Assembly (NCBI RefSeq): GCF_029168945.1
Contig: NC_083605.1
Span: 21,217,280-21,281,279 of the forward strand
Reading direction: 5' to 3'
DNA length: 64,000 bases
Source: Cannabis sativa
Lineage: Eukaryota > Streptophyta > Magnoliopsida > Rosales > Cannabaceae
This document shows, piece by piece, positions 23,265 through 35,810 of the stretch (the stretch's first letter is position 1; every line of letters starts with the position of its first letter). The notes under the pieces are model-generated. The model searched no databases. It saw only the letters and a list, made by a program, of their open reading frames with translations, and was not told where the DNA came from. The translations under genes were made by a program, and so were the position numbers.

Positions 23265-26200
23265 TCACAAGGTCTTGAGTAGTTCCTCATACCATGGCCT
23301 ATGAACATTGGATGTTACAGCTGCCACAACAATCAGTACATCTGCAGCCTTGACCAAATTATCTGCAAGAAGAGTGGCACCAACTGGCCGAAGAGATGCC
23401 TCTGTAAGTTCTCTTCCCTTTTTTCCATTTCCTCCAAAGACAACCCCTCTTGCAGCTAGATAAACAGCACGAGAAACCCGTTTGAAAATGGCATCACCAG
23501 CTTGAAGGCTTTTCCCCAGCATCCTTGCCATAATCTGCTTCCTCGCCTCTAGTTTCTCTGGGCATGAATGATGTTCGCTATATTCTGCGCACCCACTTAA
23601 TGTTTCAACAATGTCTGGTATACCAATGTCCTCAACAGTTTCCAGTAGGCTAGAGAGCTGATTTACACATCTTAATGCTATTGTATCCATGTCGAGAGCA
23701 TTAGTCACTAAGTTCTCGTTCGAAAGAGTTTGACGAAGAACCAAACAACTGTAAAACATGATAACAAATTTATTAGTCACATATGCATTGACAGTTGGAA
23801 GAGAAACATGTTTGCATACGTTGGCAGTGAACAAGTTCGATGTAATATAAATAACAGGCAGAAGCCATGCAATCCAGTGAGCAAAAATCATACCACGAGG
23901 ATGAAACATCATGAACTTTGCATCCATGAATGATAAATCATATAGTGTGTGGGTGAGAGAGAGGTGGGGAACTTGAAAGACTGTACATGATGACTCAATT
24001 TGTACTAGAATAAATAATAAAAGAAGATAATGATAAGCTGGAAAAATCTTTTTCAAATTTCCAATGACATCAAATAGGAAGTTGAGGAAATCAGGAGACG
24101 CCACACATGATGAGCTCACTTACCAGGTAGACATTACTATTATCTTTTGAAATTGAGACTGAACACCCCTTAGCCTGGAGAGATTCATCTTAAGAGTTTC
24201 AGGCAAAACTTCAAGGCTCAGACCACCTACTTCACACACTAGCTTTAATAAGCCAAGTCTAATTAACAAATCAATTTCTTCACCCACGCACTCTGGTAAT
24301 TGTTCTCCTGGAAAAGCCGAATCTGTGGAAGAATTTAAAAAGACAATTAAGCAATAAATCAATTGATAGATGAGCCAAACCATCATATTTATTCTTTTCC
24401 ACAGCAGAATAAATAAATAAATAAACAAGTTGAGTTACCAATTAAGTCTATTGAAGAGGCTTGTGAGCTGATTTTTGTTCCAGAAATTTTGCCTCCAGTC
24501 CGGAGAGTGGTAGGAGGAAGTCCAGAAGAAGGTTCCTTATTTGTCACAACAGATAAAGAATTATTGTATTCATGCCACTCCTGCTCTACCATCACTTTCA
24601 CAGATGAAACCCACTGCCTTGTAATTGGCAAAGAAGTAGAGGCTAGTGCAGGAGAACCATGCCTATCAATGAAAGCTTTTCTCAGATACTCTATACCGGC
24701 ATTGCCCTTAATGAGTGGTTCTACCATCCTCAGACGTGCTCTGCTAATCTCCCTCTTAAGAGTCTGCTAAAAATATCAAGTTAACTTTATAACATGGGAT
24801 GTAAAAATTCAAGTTTGTTGGCTTTGTATCACGAAGGATTCTAATACTCACAAGAGTAAGGAGATATAGAAAGCAGGAGAAGAATCACAAAAATATGAAG
24901 GGGTTAATGCAAAGTCAATACTAGCAGCACTGAAGTAGAAAAGTACATTTGTGTATCAAATATGTTTTGCCGTGGTATCAAAATACAAGAACTTCATTAT
25001 GTATTATCAATATTCTGAAAACAGATAGTTCCAAAGAATATTTAATTCGGTAAACAATCATCTCCACATTTGAATTGATTGGAAGATACAGAAAGGATCG
25101 GAATTATGAAAGGAAATGATGACATTGTTCAAAACCTGGTTGGAATAATCATACAGGGAACTTCAAGTTTCAAGCTAAAGATCCAAAAAGGCAAAAATAA
25201 ATATGCTTAATATTTTGTAATATCAATTACTTAGCAGGATCCACACTCATTTCAGACCATGTAAGCAGAAAGCACAGATTTTTTACTAAAAGAAAAGGCA
25301 AAAACAAAAAAAAAAAATGCAAGCCCTTGAAGTCAAATACACACCTGAATCTGCTGCAAAACAAACCGCAGACCCTTGGTTATGGCAAGGGCACATGAAG
25401 CTTTTGATTTGTCTTCAGCTTGTAAAATGTCTCCTAGTTCTTTCAAAAACTGGTAATGTATAGTCTTCATATCATCTTCCTTAGCTGGAGCAGAAAGTTT
25501 CCTTAAAGTCCCTAATGCAAACTCTAGAACCTTTCCAAAATAATCCACATCTAAATCACCTGATCTCAGCATCTTCGTAGAATGAAAATAGAAAAAAAGA
25601 AAGGAGATGGAAGTCAAGAAAATATTTCGATTAGGGATTGAGGAAAACTCACCAATTTGCACTAAATGGAATAGTTAGTTAGCTATTTACCTGTTCGAGA
25701 ATATCAACATCGATACTTTCATTAATTTCATGTTTCCAACTTTTAGGAGACATGTGACATAGTTCGTCTCGTACTTCTGTAACAAGTTTAAGAATCCAGC
25801 TGAAGTCGGATTCATTGCCTTTCATGGACTCCATGACACCATCCCAAAAAGCTTTTTCAATAGTCTCTCTCACATTCGCCTGTTCAAGGAAAGATGAATT
25901 TTTATAAATACTTCATAATCTTTACACAAATTGCTTAATAGTCGATACTAATAAGTTTATGTACCAACCTTAAGACTGTTTTGACCCTCATTACCATCTG
26001 TCAAACTATCAACAACACCAAGGTGTTGATCATGGAGAATTTCGTTTACAAGCAGCTCATTCTCACCAACTACTAAGGTAGTAGGGCTCAAATGACCATC
26101 TGTACCACTTTTGAAAGACAAAGAAGAACTGACTTCATTGGCAAGGTCAGATTCATCTTTGTCAAAGACAATATGATTCATTGGACTAGAGCTTTTATGA

Positions 26201-28586
26201 GTGTCCGTGAGATTGCTCGTTTCAGCAGATACAGATACTGAAGAATCACCCAATGAAGCAGGGTGAAAAGAAGATAAACGGGCAGATTCCTTTGATCCAG
26301 CATATCTGGACCGTACCTCAGAGAGAGCAGCTTCCAAGTTTTCAAGTCCTTGATTACCACTTAGCTGCTGCAATTTTTCCCTTAGTATTTTCTGATTTTC
26401 TGTAATCTACCATCAACCAATAAAAAACATATTACAATAATAATAAGAATACAACTGTGGGACTTACTTATAGGGAAGAAAAAAGATGCACTAACAAATG
26501 ATTTTGAAATCAGAATACCTTATTTTGGATAGTCTTCATATCAAGTTCGGGAGTCAACTTACAGGATTGCATAGAAAGCTCAAGTTGGCAAGCCGCTCTC
26601 ACCAAATCATGCTCTAACAACTTAGCGTCGGTATCTTTCCATGCAACGAAGTGCAACAGGTACAAACGCCATGCTTTATCAAAGGCTTCTAGCTGGGATG
26701 TGAAAGTAATTGTGCTGGATTTGGGAGCTGTATCTTTGTGGGGAGTCTTATTTGACCCCTGTAATATAATTTTAAGTAATAGCTCAAATTCACAAATTAA
26801 ATCAGTTGCAGACTGGGCCAGATCATTCACACTCTCTCTTCTCCCACTAAAAACTGTCTCTGGGTGTCCCAAAATCATGTATGCACAAAGAAAAACTCTT
26901 ACTGGATACCTTGGCAATGCAACTGAACTTAAAGGGGTTTCATCACTAGAATGAATGTTCTTAGATTCCTCGTTGATGTTAATGTTTTCCTTACTGACTG
27001 GTGAAGCAACACGCTGTAGAAGGTAATCAATGTTCTCCAAACTAGGAAGACTGCTGCCAGTAGCTGCTCGTGAGATCAAATATCGACTCTCTAGACGATC
27101 AAGTAATGCTTTCGTGCTTCGAATAGTTGTAGCTGATTCAATTTTAAGGGCAAGCTGCTCAAATGACATTGACTTAACAGATTCTTCACTAATTGCTAGA
27201 GCCTCAAAAGCTTTTGCTAGGGCAAGAGTAGTCTTCCTTGGATGCAAAAACCGCCTTGCAGACCTACAAATGCAAAAGAATAAGGGGCATGAAAAAGTTG
27301 TATTTAGCATGGCATTTGATCTTTTAAAGTATTTCTTTTTCTTCTGAAAATAAACTCTGAGAAGGATAAATAATATTGTAGTTATTCAAGAATTTAAACA
27401 TGGTGCTATACCCCTATCCTAGGAAAGTTGACATATTTACTTTAACATTGTACGAACTGATTAGGTGGTCAAGTAAGAAGAGATATAATTACAATCAGGT
27501 AGGTAAAATTCACAAATAACGAAGAAAGTCGGCTCTATTAAATAGAGAAAAAGAGGTGGCTGGTATTCTGAATTTACACCTAAGACTTGAGTCAAGTGAA
27601 ATAAAAATAGAAGACTTTTCCTTCAGCATTACTAGGCGGTGATAACTTTCTATGACTGAAAGCCAGATAAATTCCAGCACTTCAGTAGGAATCCAAGCTT
27701 TTTATATGGTTCAAATACGCAGCAGTAGTCTTCAAACGGGTTTTGTAATATGATACATATGATAAAAAAAAAAATACGGAGAATTCTAAGATTAGACAGC
27801 TTAATTAAATTCACCTCTCTCATGCAAAAATTTCAAAGTAACCGTAAATTCACAATAAAAACAAATACAGTTGAAGAGGGCATCACTAGACAAAAAATCC
27901 CGATTTCAGTTCTACAAAAAAAGCCATAATTGACATAAGAAATACTCTAATTATCCCCGCAAAACCAAATTCTAGTCAGCTATGACCGAAATATGAATGA
28001 ATGACAGTATTTAAATCTCAAAAGGCACTGACATGAACGATTGTTAATGCATCGAGATATGACTTAGCACCTTCATCAGAGTTATGACCCATGTCATGTC
28101 AAACTTTCCTCTTCTCATCCTCTAATTTGATAAATTCCACACTTCAGACGAGGAAATGGTGTATGCCAGATCCTTAGCAACACATTCACATGCTCTACGT
28201 TGATAGTGTGAAAAGTAACTACATACGTAGGATGCATAAGCCAGTTAGTTTGGAGATGGAACCTCATGCATCTTAACCACAAAATTCCTAAATTTTAACA
28301 CTATGCACTATTTTCTAGGACTCGTAGCATCTTACAAGGTCTGGCTGACCATTCTATTTCTAGTAGAGATAAGACACTAATATCAGTTAAAGATGGTATA
28401 ATTGGCCTGACATATTACTCCGATTGAGTAGTAGTGTTGTATCTGTAATTAGGAGAGATAAGAAGCAAAACACAAGTTGGTTCTCCCACCCCCCTCTTCT
28501 TTCTTTCTTAGCATGATCTAAATATGTTCAAATATACAGCCGCACTAGGTTTATATATTAAGAATTGTCTTATTTTATACAGCTTT

Positions 28587-28654
<68 letters not shown>

Positions 28655-29075
28655 ACCTTTTCTGCTCGGCACCTTTAAGATTTGGTTCATGTCGCTTACC
28701 CAGATCTTCGTCCGCAGATGAGGGAGACGAATCTCTCGACTTTGGCACAGCCTTTTTCGACAACAGCTCGTAGAATTGCTGCACGGTTCAACAGATAAGT
28801 TTGAACGGAATGGAAGAAAGAAGAAGAAGAAGAACATTTATTTGAATTAGGAATCAGTGTTGAATTGAGGGAGATACCTGTCGTCTTTGATTTGCTTGAT
28901 TGAGTTTGGATTCAATGTGTTCAGCAGTAATAGGCGATTTGGAGACCATAAGACGGCGTCTGAGCCTTGGAGGAAGGTTTGGAGAGAGAGAGTTAGGAGA
29001 CACTGGCGACCCCTTTTCCTTTTCTCCATCTTCCGCAGGAAAAGTCATTGCGATACCTCGCGTTTTCTCCGACAT
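23265..29075 (-). CDS. T-complex protein 11 family protein lacking the coiled-coil exon
   Basis: Exons, in minus-strand order: 29075-28878, 28778-28657, 27263-26519, 26406-25969, 25879-25691, 25572-25345, 24763-24439, 24322-24124 and 23748-23265, all GT-AG. They join into one frame of 975 codons ending in TGA. The N-terminus has RGIAMTFPA and PPRLRRRL, then a helix ending EQKR; residues 107-180 match [12 protein letters not shown] and [11 protein letters not shown] of plant TCP11 proteins; the C-terminal half (about 480-930) is the TCP11 domain, with [15 protein letters not shown] and [10 protein letters not shown]. Plant homologues carry about 200 residues of Arg/Glu/Ala-rich coiled coil between EQKR and the RRFL segment. 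Here exon 2 splices directly to that segment in frame (Arg107 is split AG|G), and no such coding is visible in the 1.4-kb intron. The molecular role in plants is not established. Confidence 0.88.
27264..28656 (-). other. TCP11 intron 2 (site of the missing coiled-coil exon)
   Basis: The intron is 1393 bases, AT-rich, and holds a microsatellite at its 5' end (28587-28651). I looked on the minus strand for the expected Arg/Glu/Lys/Ala-rich coding and saw only stop-rich text. No transposon ends are clear. Confidence 0.6.
28587..28651. repeat. compound (AT)n(AG)n microsatellite
   Basis: Alternating TA of about 30 bases followed by GA of about 34 bases, close to the 5' splice site of TCP11 intron 2. 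Likely length-polymorphic. Confidence 0.95.
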
Positions 29076-29458
29076 TACTATTGCAAATCTAATTTGGATC
29101 TCAACGGTGATCAGTTTCAAACTGTCTTATTTCAATCTTTGTTTTAAATTATGTTAACGTATTTAAGGAAATAGAAGAAGAAAATAAAAGAGAGAAATGA
29201 GCGTTGTTACTTACTAGACCATTCCCGGATATTTTGAGAAAAATACAGAATGTCTAGAATCTTCTTTTAGTTTCCGGTTTTAGCATAACGGATAGTTGTT
29301 TCAGTTTGAATACCGGCTGGGTCCCATGTCATATTTCTTTTGGGACGGATCTCATCTACCCCTAAAAAGGAGATGGGATGGGAATTTCTAATAGGATATT
29401 TTTTAAAACAATGAATAATTAATAGTGCATATGGTAGAATTGTAGTTACCTAGGGATA
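29076..29458. promoter_or_regulatory. TCP11 upstream region
   Basis: Holds the 5'-UTR and promoter of the minus-strand TCP11 gene. An in-frame ATG at 29120 would add 15 residues (MKLITVEIQ...), but the ATG at 29075 (MSEKTRG) fits the family better. No TATA box was identified. Confidence 0.4.
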
Positions 29459-30755
29459 ATGGCGATTTCTAGAATTCTCAAGAGGCATGTTTCTCTATCT
29501 CCGTCTGGTATTCACGTTGGGTTTCTGGTCCACCCTCCACGATGGTGTGGTGGCAATCGGGTCTGGGTTCCTCCTTCCTTCTTTCATCATTCCTCTGTTC
29601 AGAGCATTAATTGTGATATTAATGTCTCTGATGATTATTATCCCCCAAAGATCCTTTTTGCTGGAACTTTTCAATGCATTAAATACATTTTTCCTTTCCC
29701 ACAAGTTTTAGAGGCTTTATTGGCAAACCCTTATTTGTCACTAATCCTCATTTATTTACACCATCAAATCAATAATCTCCCTAAAGATATGTTTCTCCTA
29801 ATAGAGGAGGCGGCGAGAAGGCGAAATGGTGATGATGAAGCCTGGGGGATTGGGATGACTTGCGAAGCTACTCAGGAGGCTACTGCCAGGGATAAACCAA
29901 GAGTCTTCTTGAAAGGTCTGGTATTTTTCATATATAAATCGCGTTTTCGTTCAAGTTTATGCATTGTTTTTGTTTGTTTTTCTCTTCTGTCTGGGTCGAA
30001 ACTTTTTTCTGTGTTCACTATGAATTATCTAAGTTCTAGTCCTGTTCCTCCTTTGATGCTTACCCCTGATGAAAACATGGTCTATACCATGACTGAAATT
30101 CAGGATGACTCCCCCACCGATATAAGTCTTCTTCTTAAACTCTGCACCGTTAAACACTTTAACCGAGCTTCCCTTATTAAAACTCTGGCTCCGATTTGGA
30201 CTTCTCAATGTCGTTTCCCTGTTACTATCTCTGAACACTCTGATGGCCTTTTCCTTGTTACGTTTCTCTGTGAAGGAGATAAACATAGAATTCTTGATGG
30301 GCAACCTTGGCATTTTGCCCAAAGTCTCACCATCTTTGCTGCCCCTGATACTTCCTTTCCCATTACCCCTGACCAGCTGCATTATGTGCCCTTTTGGGTG
30401 CAAGTGTATGGGATCCCTTTTAGATGTAAGTCCTATGATTTGGCTAAGCTTATAGCCACTGGGGTAGGAGACTTGATTCAAGTGGATAGTACTACTCTTA
30501 AGGATGGGACTGGGCCTTATCTTAGGGCTAGATATCTTTTAGATGTTAACAAACCTATTAGGAGGGGAATTAATATTTGCTTCATTAAAATGGGTAGAGA
30601 ATTTACTAAGTGGTTGGACTTTAAATATGAGCGCTTGCCTGATTTTTGCTTCTACTGTGGTAAGCTTGACCATACTAAGAAGTATTGTCATGCTTACCTC
30701 CAGAAATGTGATGAATCCATTGTTCCGCCTCACTGTCCCTATGATAGATTGCTCT
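29459..30755 (+). pseudogene. LINE ORF1 (DUF4283 plus zinc knuckle), 3'-truncated
   Basis: The recognisable protein starts at ATG 30020 (MNYLSSSP). It has a DUF4283-like nucleic-acid-binding domain (LLLKLCTVKHFNRASLIKTL, then FLCEGDKHRILDGQPWHF), a conserved middle (YVPFWVQVYGIPFRC) and a CCHC knuckle CFYCGKLDHTKKYC, as in ORF1 of plant L1-type LINEs. It is cut at 30755 by the LTR of element D, so ORF2 (endonuclease and RT) is absent. The frame is also open for 187 codons upstream, from 29459. That part is not a known LINE domain and may be a leader or unrelated captured sequence. The protein would bind RNA in the retroposon particle. Confidence 0.75.
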
Positions 30756-32624
30756 TGTTGGGTTTTATGCCCTAAATAAAACTCCATTTCAATGTAATCC
30801 ATTTTATTCAATATCAATAAAGAAATAGAAGTATTTTTCATTCATTTGTATGTTTTGGTTCATCTTATCAATTGCTTGTCTATTTGATTTATAAATTCAT
30901 CCAAACTCTTTTCACATACTTGATCCTGTTTATTGTGTTGTCAACACAGTGGAAAGTAAACATGACTATGTGAATAAAGATTCCTAGATTTATCAGAACA
31001 CGGGGTTTTACTGATATGATAATCTACAACAGAGTTTACTTGCATTTGGAAAATTGTTATGTTCTTTCCAGAGCATTGGTTAAAGTAAAGCTTGGGTTGG
31101 GTGCATGGAGTATGCATCGGAAGGGACCGATATTGAACTTTGACATAGATTAATTAAACTTACCGTAATATCTATTCAAGTCAATATCGCCTAGTTGATC
31201 TTAGATCAAATGATCTTAATCCTGATATGATTAGGTTCAATCTCAAGAGTGTTATTCGTGTTATTTGATTTGTTAGTTAAGCCTACTTTTGGGTCAGGGT
31301 GATACGTACATTTTGGGAACACGGTAGTGCAATTGAGTGGGAGCGCTAACATAAATATGGAATCCATAGCTTCTATCTGGAAAATAGAAAGTAAATGATG
31401 ATTTCCTTCGAGCTTGACCAAACGAAAATAAATGGTGGAGTACTCATTTCACTTAGCTGAAATATCATTTATACGGGGTTAAGTGTTTCAAGGATAAAGT
31501 ACATTGTAGGGTGTCACGGTAATCTAATCCCTTTACAGTGTAGATCATCTATATAGAGGATCATTGATCAAATTAGGATTATAACAATGGATAACTAATT
31601 ACGTGTCTATATGGTGGAACATATAGAGCGTTCTATATACTGAGAGTGCAATTCTAAGTTCTATGCGTGGATTCAACGAAGAATTAATAAGACAGTGAAT
31701 TTAGGATGTAAATTCTTGATCTGCTTATTGGAAGCTCGGATATATAGACACATGGTCCCCCCACTAGTTGAGACAATATTACTTGTAAGACTCATTTAAT
31801 TGGTTTTGATTAATCAATTATAATTCTCAAATTAGACTATGTTTATTTGTGAATTTTTCACTAAGCAAGGGCGAAATTGTAAAGAAAGAGTTTTTAGGGC
31901 ATATTTGTTAATTAAGATACTTTGTTTGGTCTAATTAATAAATATGATAAATGACAATATTATTTAATAATTATTTATAGTTATTAAATAGTTAGAATTG
32001 ACATTTAAATGGTTGAATTTGAAAATTGGGGTTTTTGAGAAAATGAGATGCAAAAATGATAAAACAGCAAAATTACAAAAGTGAGGCTCAAATCCACTGG
32101 CCATGGCCGGCCACCTTTGTAGGCTTTATCATTTAATATTTTCATTATTTTAATGCCAAATAATTCAAACCTAACCCTATGTGGCATGCTATAAATAGAT
32201 AGTGATGGCTTCAGGAAAAATTGACTTTCACATCTTGTTTTCTTCAGAGAAAAACCTGAGCCTTTCACTCTAACCTAGCCGCCACCTTTCACTCCTTCTT
32301 CTTCATTGTAAATTTCGAACCTCTTAGTGATAGAGTAGTGCCCACACACAGCAAGTAGTACCTCAATCATAGTGAGGAAGATCGTGAAAAAAGACATTCA
32401 ACAAGAAGGACATTCGGGCTCAGATCTTTATAATACTCTGCGACAGAAAGGATACAAGGGTTAGAGATCTGAGTGGAAGGAGACATATTATTCCGCTGCA
32501 CCCAATGTAAGGTTTCTCATACTTTATATGTGTTTATTTATAATCGTTTTAGAAGTTCATATTTAGGGTGTTAATCAACATACTTGTGAGTAGATCTAAG
32601 ATCCTGGTAAAATAATTTCCAACA
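30756..32624 (+). repeat. 5' LTR of Angela-like copia element D
   Basis: 1869 bases, TGTTGGGTTTTATGCCC ... TTTCCAACA, with 6-base inverted ends TGTTGG/CCAACA. A TATA box CTATAAATAG lies at 32189, followed by an AC-rich start region. It is inserted in the LINE frame, and its 3' partner is not in the window. Termini, length and the neighbouring PPT type match the Angela/Tork group of Ty1/copia. Confidence 0.9.
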
Positions 32625-32640
32625 ACTGGCCTCAGAGCCA
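32625..32640 (+). promoter_or_regulatory. degenerate primer binding site of element D
   Basis: ACTGGCCTCAGAGCCA follows the LTR, where intact copies have ACTGGTATCAGAGCC. Two changes in the tRNA-iMet complement should weaken priming. Confidence 0.8.
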
Positions 32641-33056
32641 TGGTAATTGATTTTCTTGCAAGAAATTTGGACTTAAAACGATTTGTTTGTTATTTGGATG
32701 GTATCATGTTGTTTTGTGTGTTGTATGATGATTGATTGATGTTTGTGAATTTTCGTGAAAAATAATTGAAAATCTGTTTCTGGAATTATTTTTATTGGAT
32801 AGTTTGGAAAAAATTAAGTAATTTACTTTTTTACAGAACTCAATTTCGATTTTATTTGAACTAGTTATGATTTTTTGAAAATCGGAAAAATATCAGGGAG
32901 GTGTCACTCACCTACGCGCGCGGATGAGGGGCATCCCTCGGACAACACGCACCCAGACACGATTTTGTGTCTGAAACCTCCCCCTGCGCGCGCGGAGAGG
33001 CTGCGTGCAGCCTCTTGCGCTGAGGTTTCTTGGTCAGACCCCCTGTTGGACGCCCA

Positions 33057-33086
33057 TGGACAGTATGCATTAATGCATACTGTCCA
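33057..33086. repeat. 30-base perfect palindrome in the element D leader
   Basis: From TGGACAGTATGCATT to AATGCATACTGTCCA, a perfect inverted repeat with no spacer. It sits at the edge of the GC-rich island downstream of the primer site, where an RNA dimer or hairpin signal could lie. Confidence 0.9.
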
Positions 33087-33437
33087 CACAGCTCGCAAAT
33101 TTTTTTTTCGTTTTCTTCGATTTTTCATGCTATTTCATGGAATTAACTTCCGATTTTTTGTGTAGTTTTGTATTTTGATTTTTATTTTTCAATTTTCAAA
33201 TCTAATATTAGAAATAAATTAATTTGAATTTTTTAAATTTAATTTTAGATATTAGTGTAATTTGAATTTGAAAACAGGTAAAAATCTATCTTTTTGTTTG
33301 ATTTTATATCTTATTTTTAAATTTGATTATTTTGTCTTATTTTTTAAATTTAAAGGTCAGATATTAAATATTTTTTAAATTAATTTTTTTTTTTAAATAA
33401 ATTGACCTTATTTAAATTTAAAATAAGATTACTATAA

Positions 33438-33811
33438 GGGTAAATACCATTTTGGACCCTGTGTTTTGTAAAAGTTACTGATTGGACCCTGTGTTTTGTT
33501 AAATGACAAAATGGACCCTGTATTTTCCAAAATAGTAAAAACAGGACCCTGAGCTTAATTTTTGACAACTTTTTTTTTAATATAATCAACTTGAAAATAA
33601 TTCCTAATACGAACAGATACAGAAAATATAAAACAATTTTGTGATAATACATATAGATCGGATTAAAATTAAATTAAATTTTGATAAAAAATCAATTCAG
33701 GGTCCTATTTGTACCATTTTAGAAAATACAGGGTCTATTTTGTCATTTAACAAAACAGAGGGTCCAATTGACAACTTTTGCAAAACACAGGGTCCAAAAT
33801 GGTATTTACCC
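33438..33811. mobile_element. Mutator-like MITE, copy 2
   Basis: 374 bases, same family as 15102-15476, with long inverted ends starting GGGTAAATACCATTTTGGAC. It is flanked by a perfect 9-base duplication TTACTATAA (33429-33437 and 33812-33820). It inserted into the leader of element D after D had arrived. Confidence 0.92.
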
Positions 33812-35566
33812 TTACTATAATCATGTAATTTTAAATAGAAATAAGATATTTTGCTAATTTTTTGAATTTTGTTATTTTTATTTAAATTAAATTATAAAAT
33901 CTGAAAATTATTTATTTTTTTATTTTATATTTAATTTGTAAAATAACTTTAAAAATTTAAAAGGTGGTTAGCAATTATTTTTGAAATGATATCTAGGTTA
34001 GTTGAAACCTCTATTTTTTTTTTCGAAAATTGTAGATTTAATTTTAATTTTTTTAATTATTTTATTTCTTTTAAAATACCGAAAATATTTTTTATTTATT
34101 AATTATTTTCGAATTATTATTTAAAATTAAATAATTCCTACATCCAACTATCTGATTCATCTTGTTGCAGGAGTATGTGTTTTAGCTTATGTGTAAGTTT
34201 TATAAAACCTATTATTGCTTGATCTAAATTGCCATGGTTAACTTGTTGACAGATCCAATGATCTGATTTTAATCCATGGTTCAATTGTCAATAGGTCAAG
34301 TAAATAATTTGTAACAGGTAAATTTTACATTCTTCTTTCATCTGTGTATGACCTAGTAACATGATAGGATCAATCCAAATGTGTGCCTGTGTGAGCCTAT
34401 ATGTTTACTTTTGTTATAGATGCATATAGGTTGTTGTTGCTAAATAAAATGTTATAGATTTTGATAGATTTTATTTAGGCCCATTTAGTTTTTGGGCCTA
34501 TTCAATTAATAACAGTTGTTCATTTTAAGGTTAAATTCCTCTCTTTTGGGCCTTGTGTAAGAGTTGGGGGCCAATAGAATTGGGTACAACATACTGAACC
34601 CAACTCCCCCTCATATGAACTACCCCAATTGTGAAGGTCCATTTGCTTGATTTAGATAATTGTACTAGGTTAATTAAATTAGTTTAACCTAATAAAATTG
34701 ATTAGCAACATAATTAATTTCATTTATTTTGAAATTAATTTAAGAAAAACATAGTTTAATGAATTATATTCAAAGCTAAACTATATGTATTTTCTTGTTT
34801 TAATTAAATATAGAATTATAACCAACTAGATTCTTTCTGAAGCTTAATTTAAATTATTTCATTAAATATTCCTATTTAAGTTGAAAATTAGTTATTTCTA
34901 ACTAATCAACTTAAATCTGAATATCTTTTGAATTTTAAATTTCAAAATTAAGTTGAGGAATTTTAGGAATTGGTTATTAAGATTCTTTAGATATTTTTTA
35001 AGTTGATATTTTTTTTTTCAAATATAAACTTAAAATGGAATATTTTCAAATTAAGTGGTTACAACTTAATTTTTATATTTAATTAAATCTAATTTGAAAG
35101 ATATTTAAGTTGGATATTTTAGATTCTTCTAAACAACTTAAATAAGATATTTTTCAAATTTGTTCCATTTTAAATTTCGAATTTATTTTTCGAATTTATA
35201 TAATAATTGAAATTTAATTAAAGTTGGATATTTTCTTTATAATTTTTTTTTTCTAAAACCAACTTTAATTTTTAATTTTTCATTATTAAAATATGGAATA
35301 AATGATTAAATAAAATACATATTTTAAAATAATGAGCTTTAATCAAGAGACATTCGATCTCCATTGTTGGTTTTACATAGCTTTTGTTTTAGTGAGTAAT
35401 CCTCCCTAATGGAGGAACGTTCATTAGCAAGTTAGCACCGTTTAATCTCGAAAGATAAGCATATTTGTAAGTGTTTTATATGGTATTGATCACCCTAATG
35501 GTGGCGACTGTATTTGACTTACAAAATATGAAACAATGGTAGAAGCTCATAAGATAGAATAGCCTT

Positions 35567-35810
35567 GACTCTCGCCTAAACGGGACAACGCTGGATTCCA
35601 ATCTTGATCGAATGAAAGGTTGCTAGAATGATTATCATTTTAGATGAATTGACAACTCTATTCAATGGATGATGCTTTGACTCTCGCCTAAACGGGACAA
35701 CGCTAGATTCCAATCTTGATCGAATGAAAGGTTGCTAGAATGATTATCATTTTAGATGAATTGGCAACTCTATTCAATGGATGATGCTTTGACTCTCGCC
35801 TAAACGGGAC
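35567..35810 (+). repeat. tandem 112-base repeats with a conserved 20-mer in the element D leader
   Basis: GACTCTCGCCTAAACGGGAC occurs at 35567, 35679 and 35791. The 112-base units between are nearly identical. The same 20-mer occurs twice in the leaders of A (41187, 41300) and B (50836, 50949), in each case between the primer-site side and gag. Confidence 0.92.

Noticed and set aside
29459..30755. DUF4283 zinc-knuckle protein as a host gene
   Set aside because: The domain pair is typical of plant LINE ORF1, the frame is cut by an LTR, and there are no introns or a natural 3' end.
32875..33165. 96-codon frame in the GC-rich part of the D leader
   Set aside because: Open because of high GC content and the palindrome; not conserved in the corresponding leader of A.
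35567..35810. CRISPR-like regularly spaced repeats
   Set aside because: The 112-base units are repeated as a whole, spacers included, and lie in a plant retrotransposon leader.
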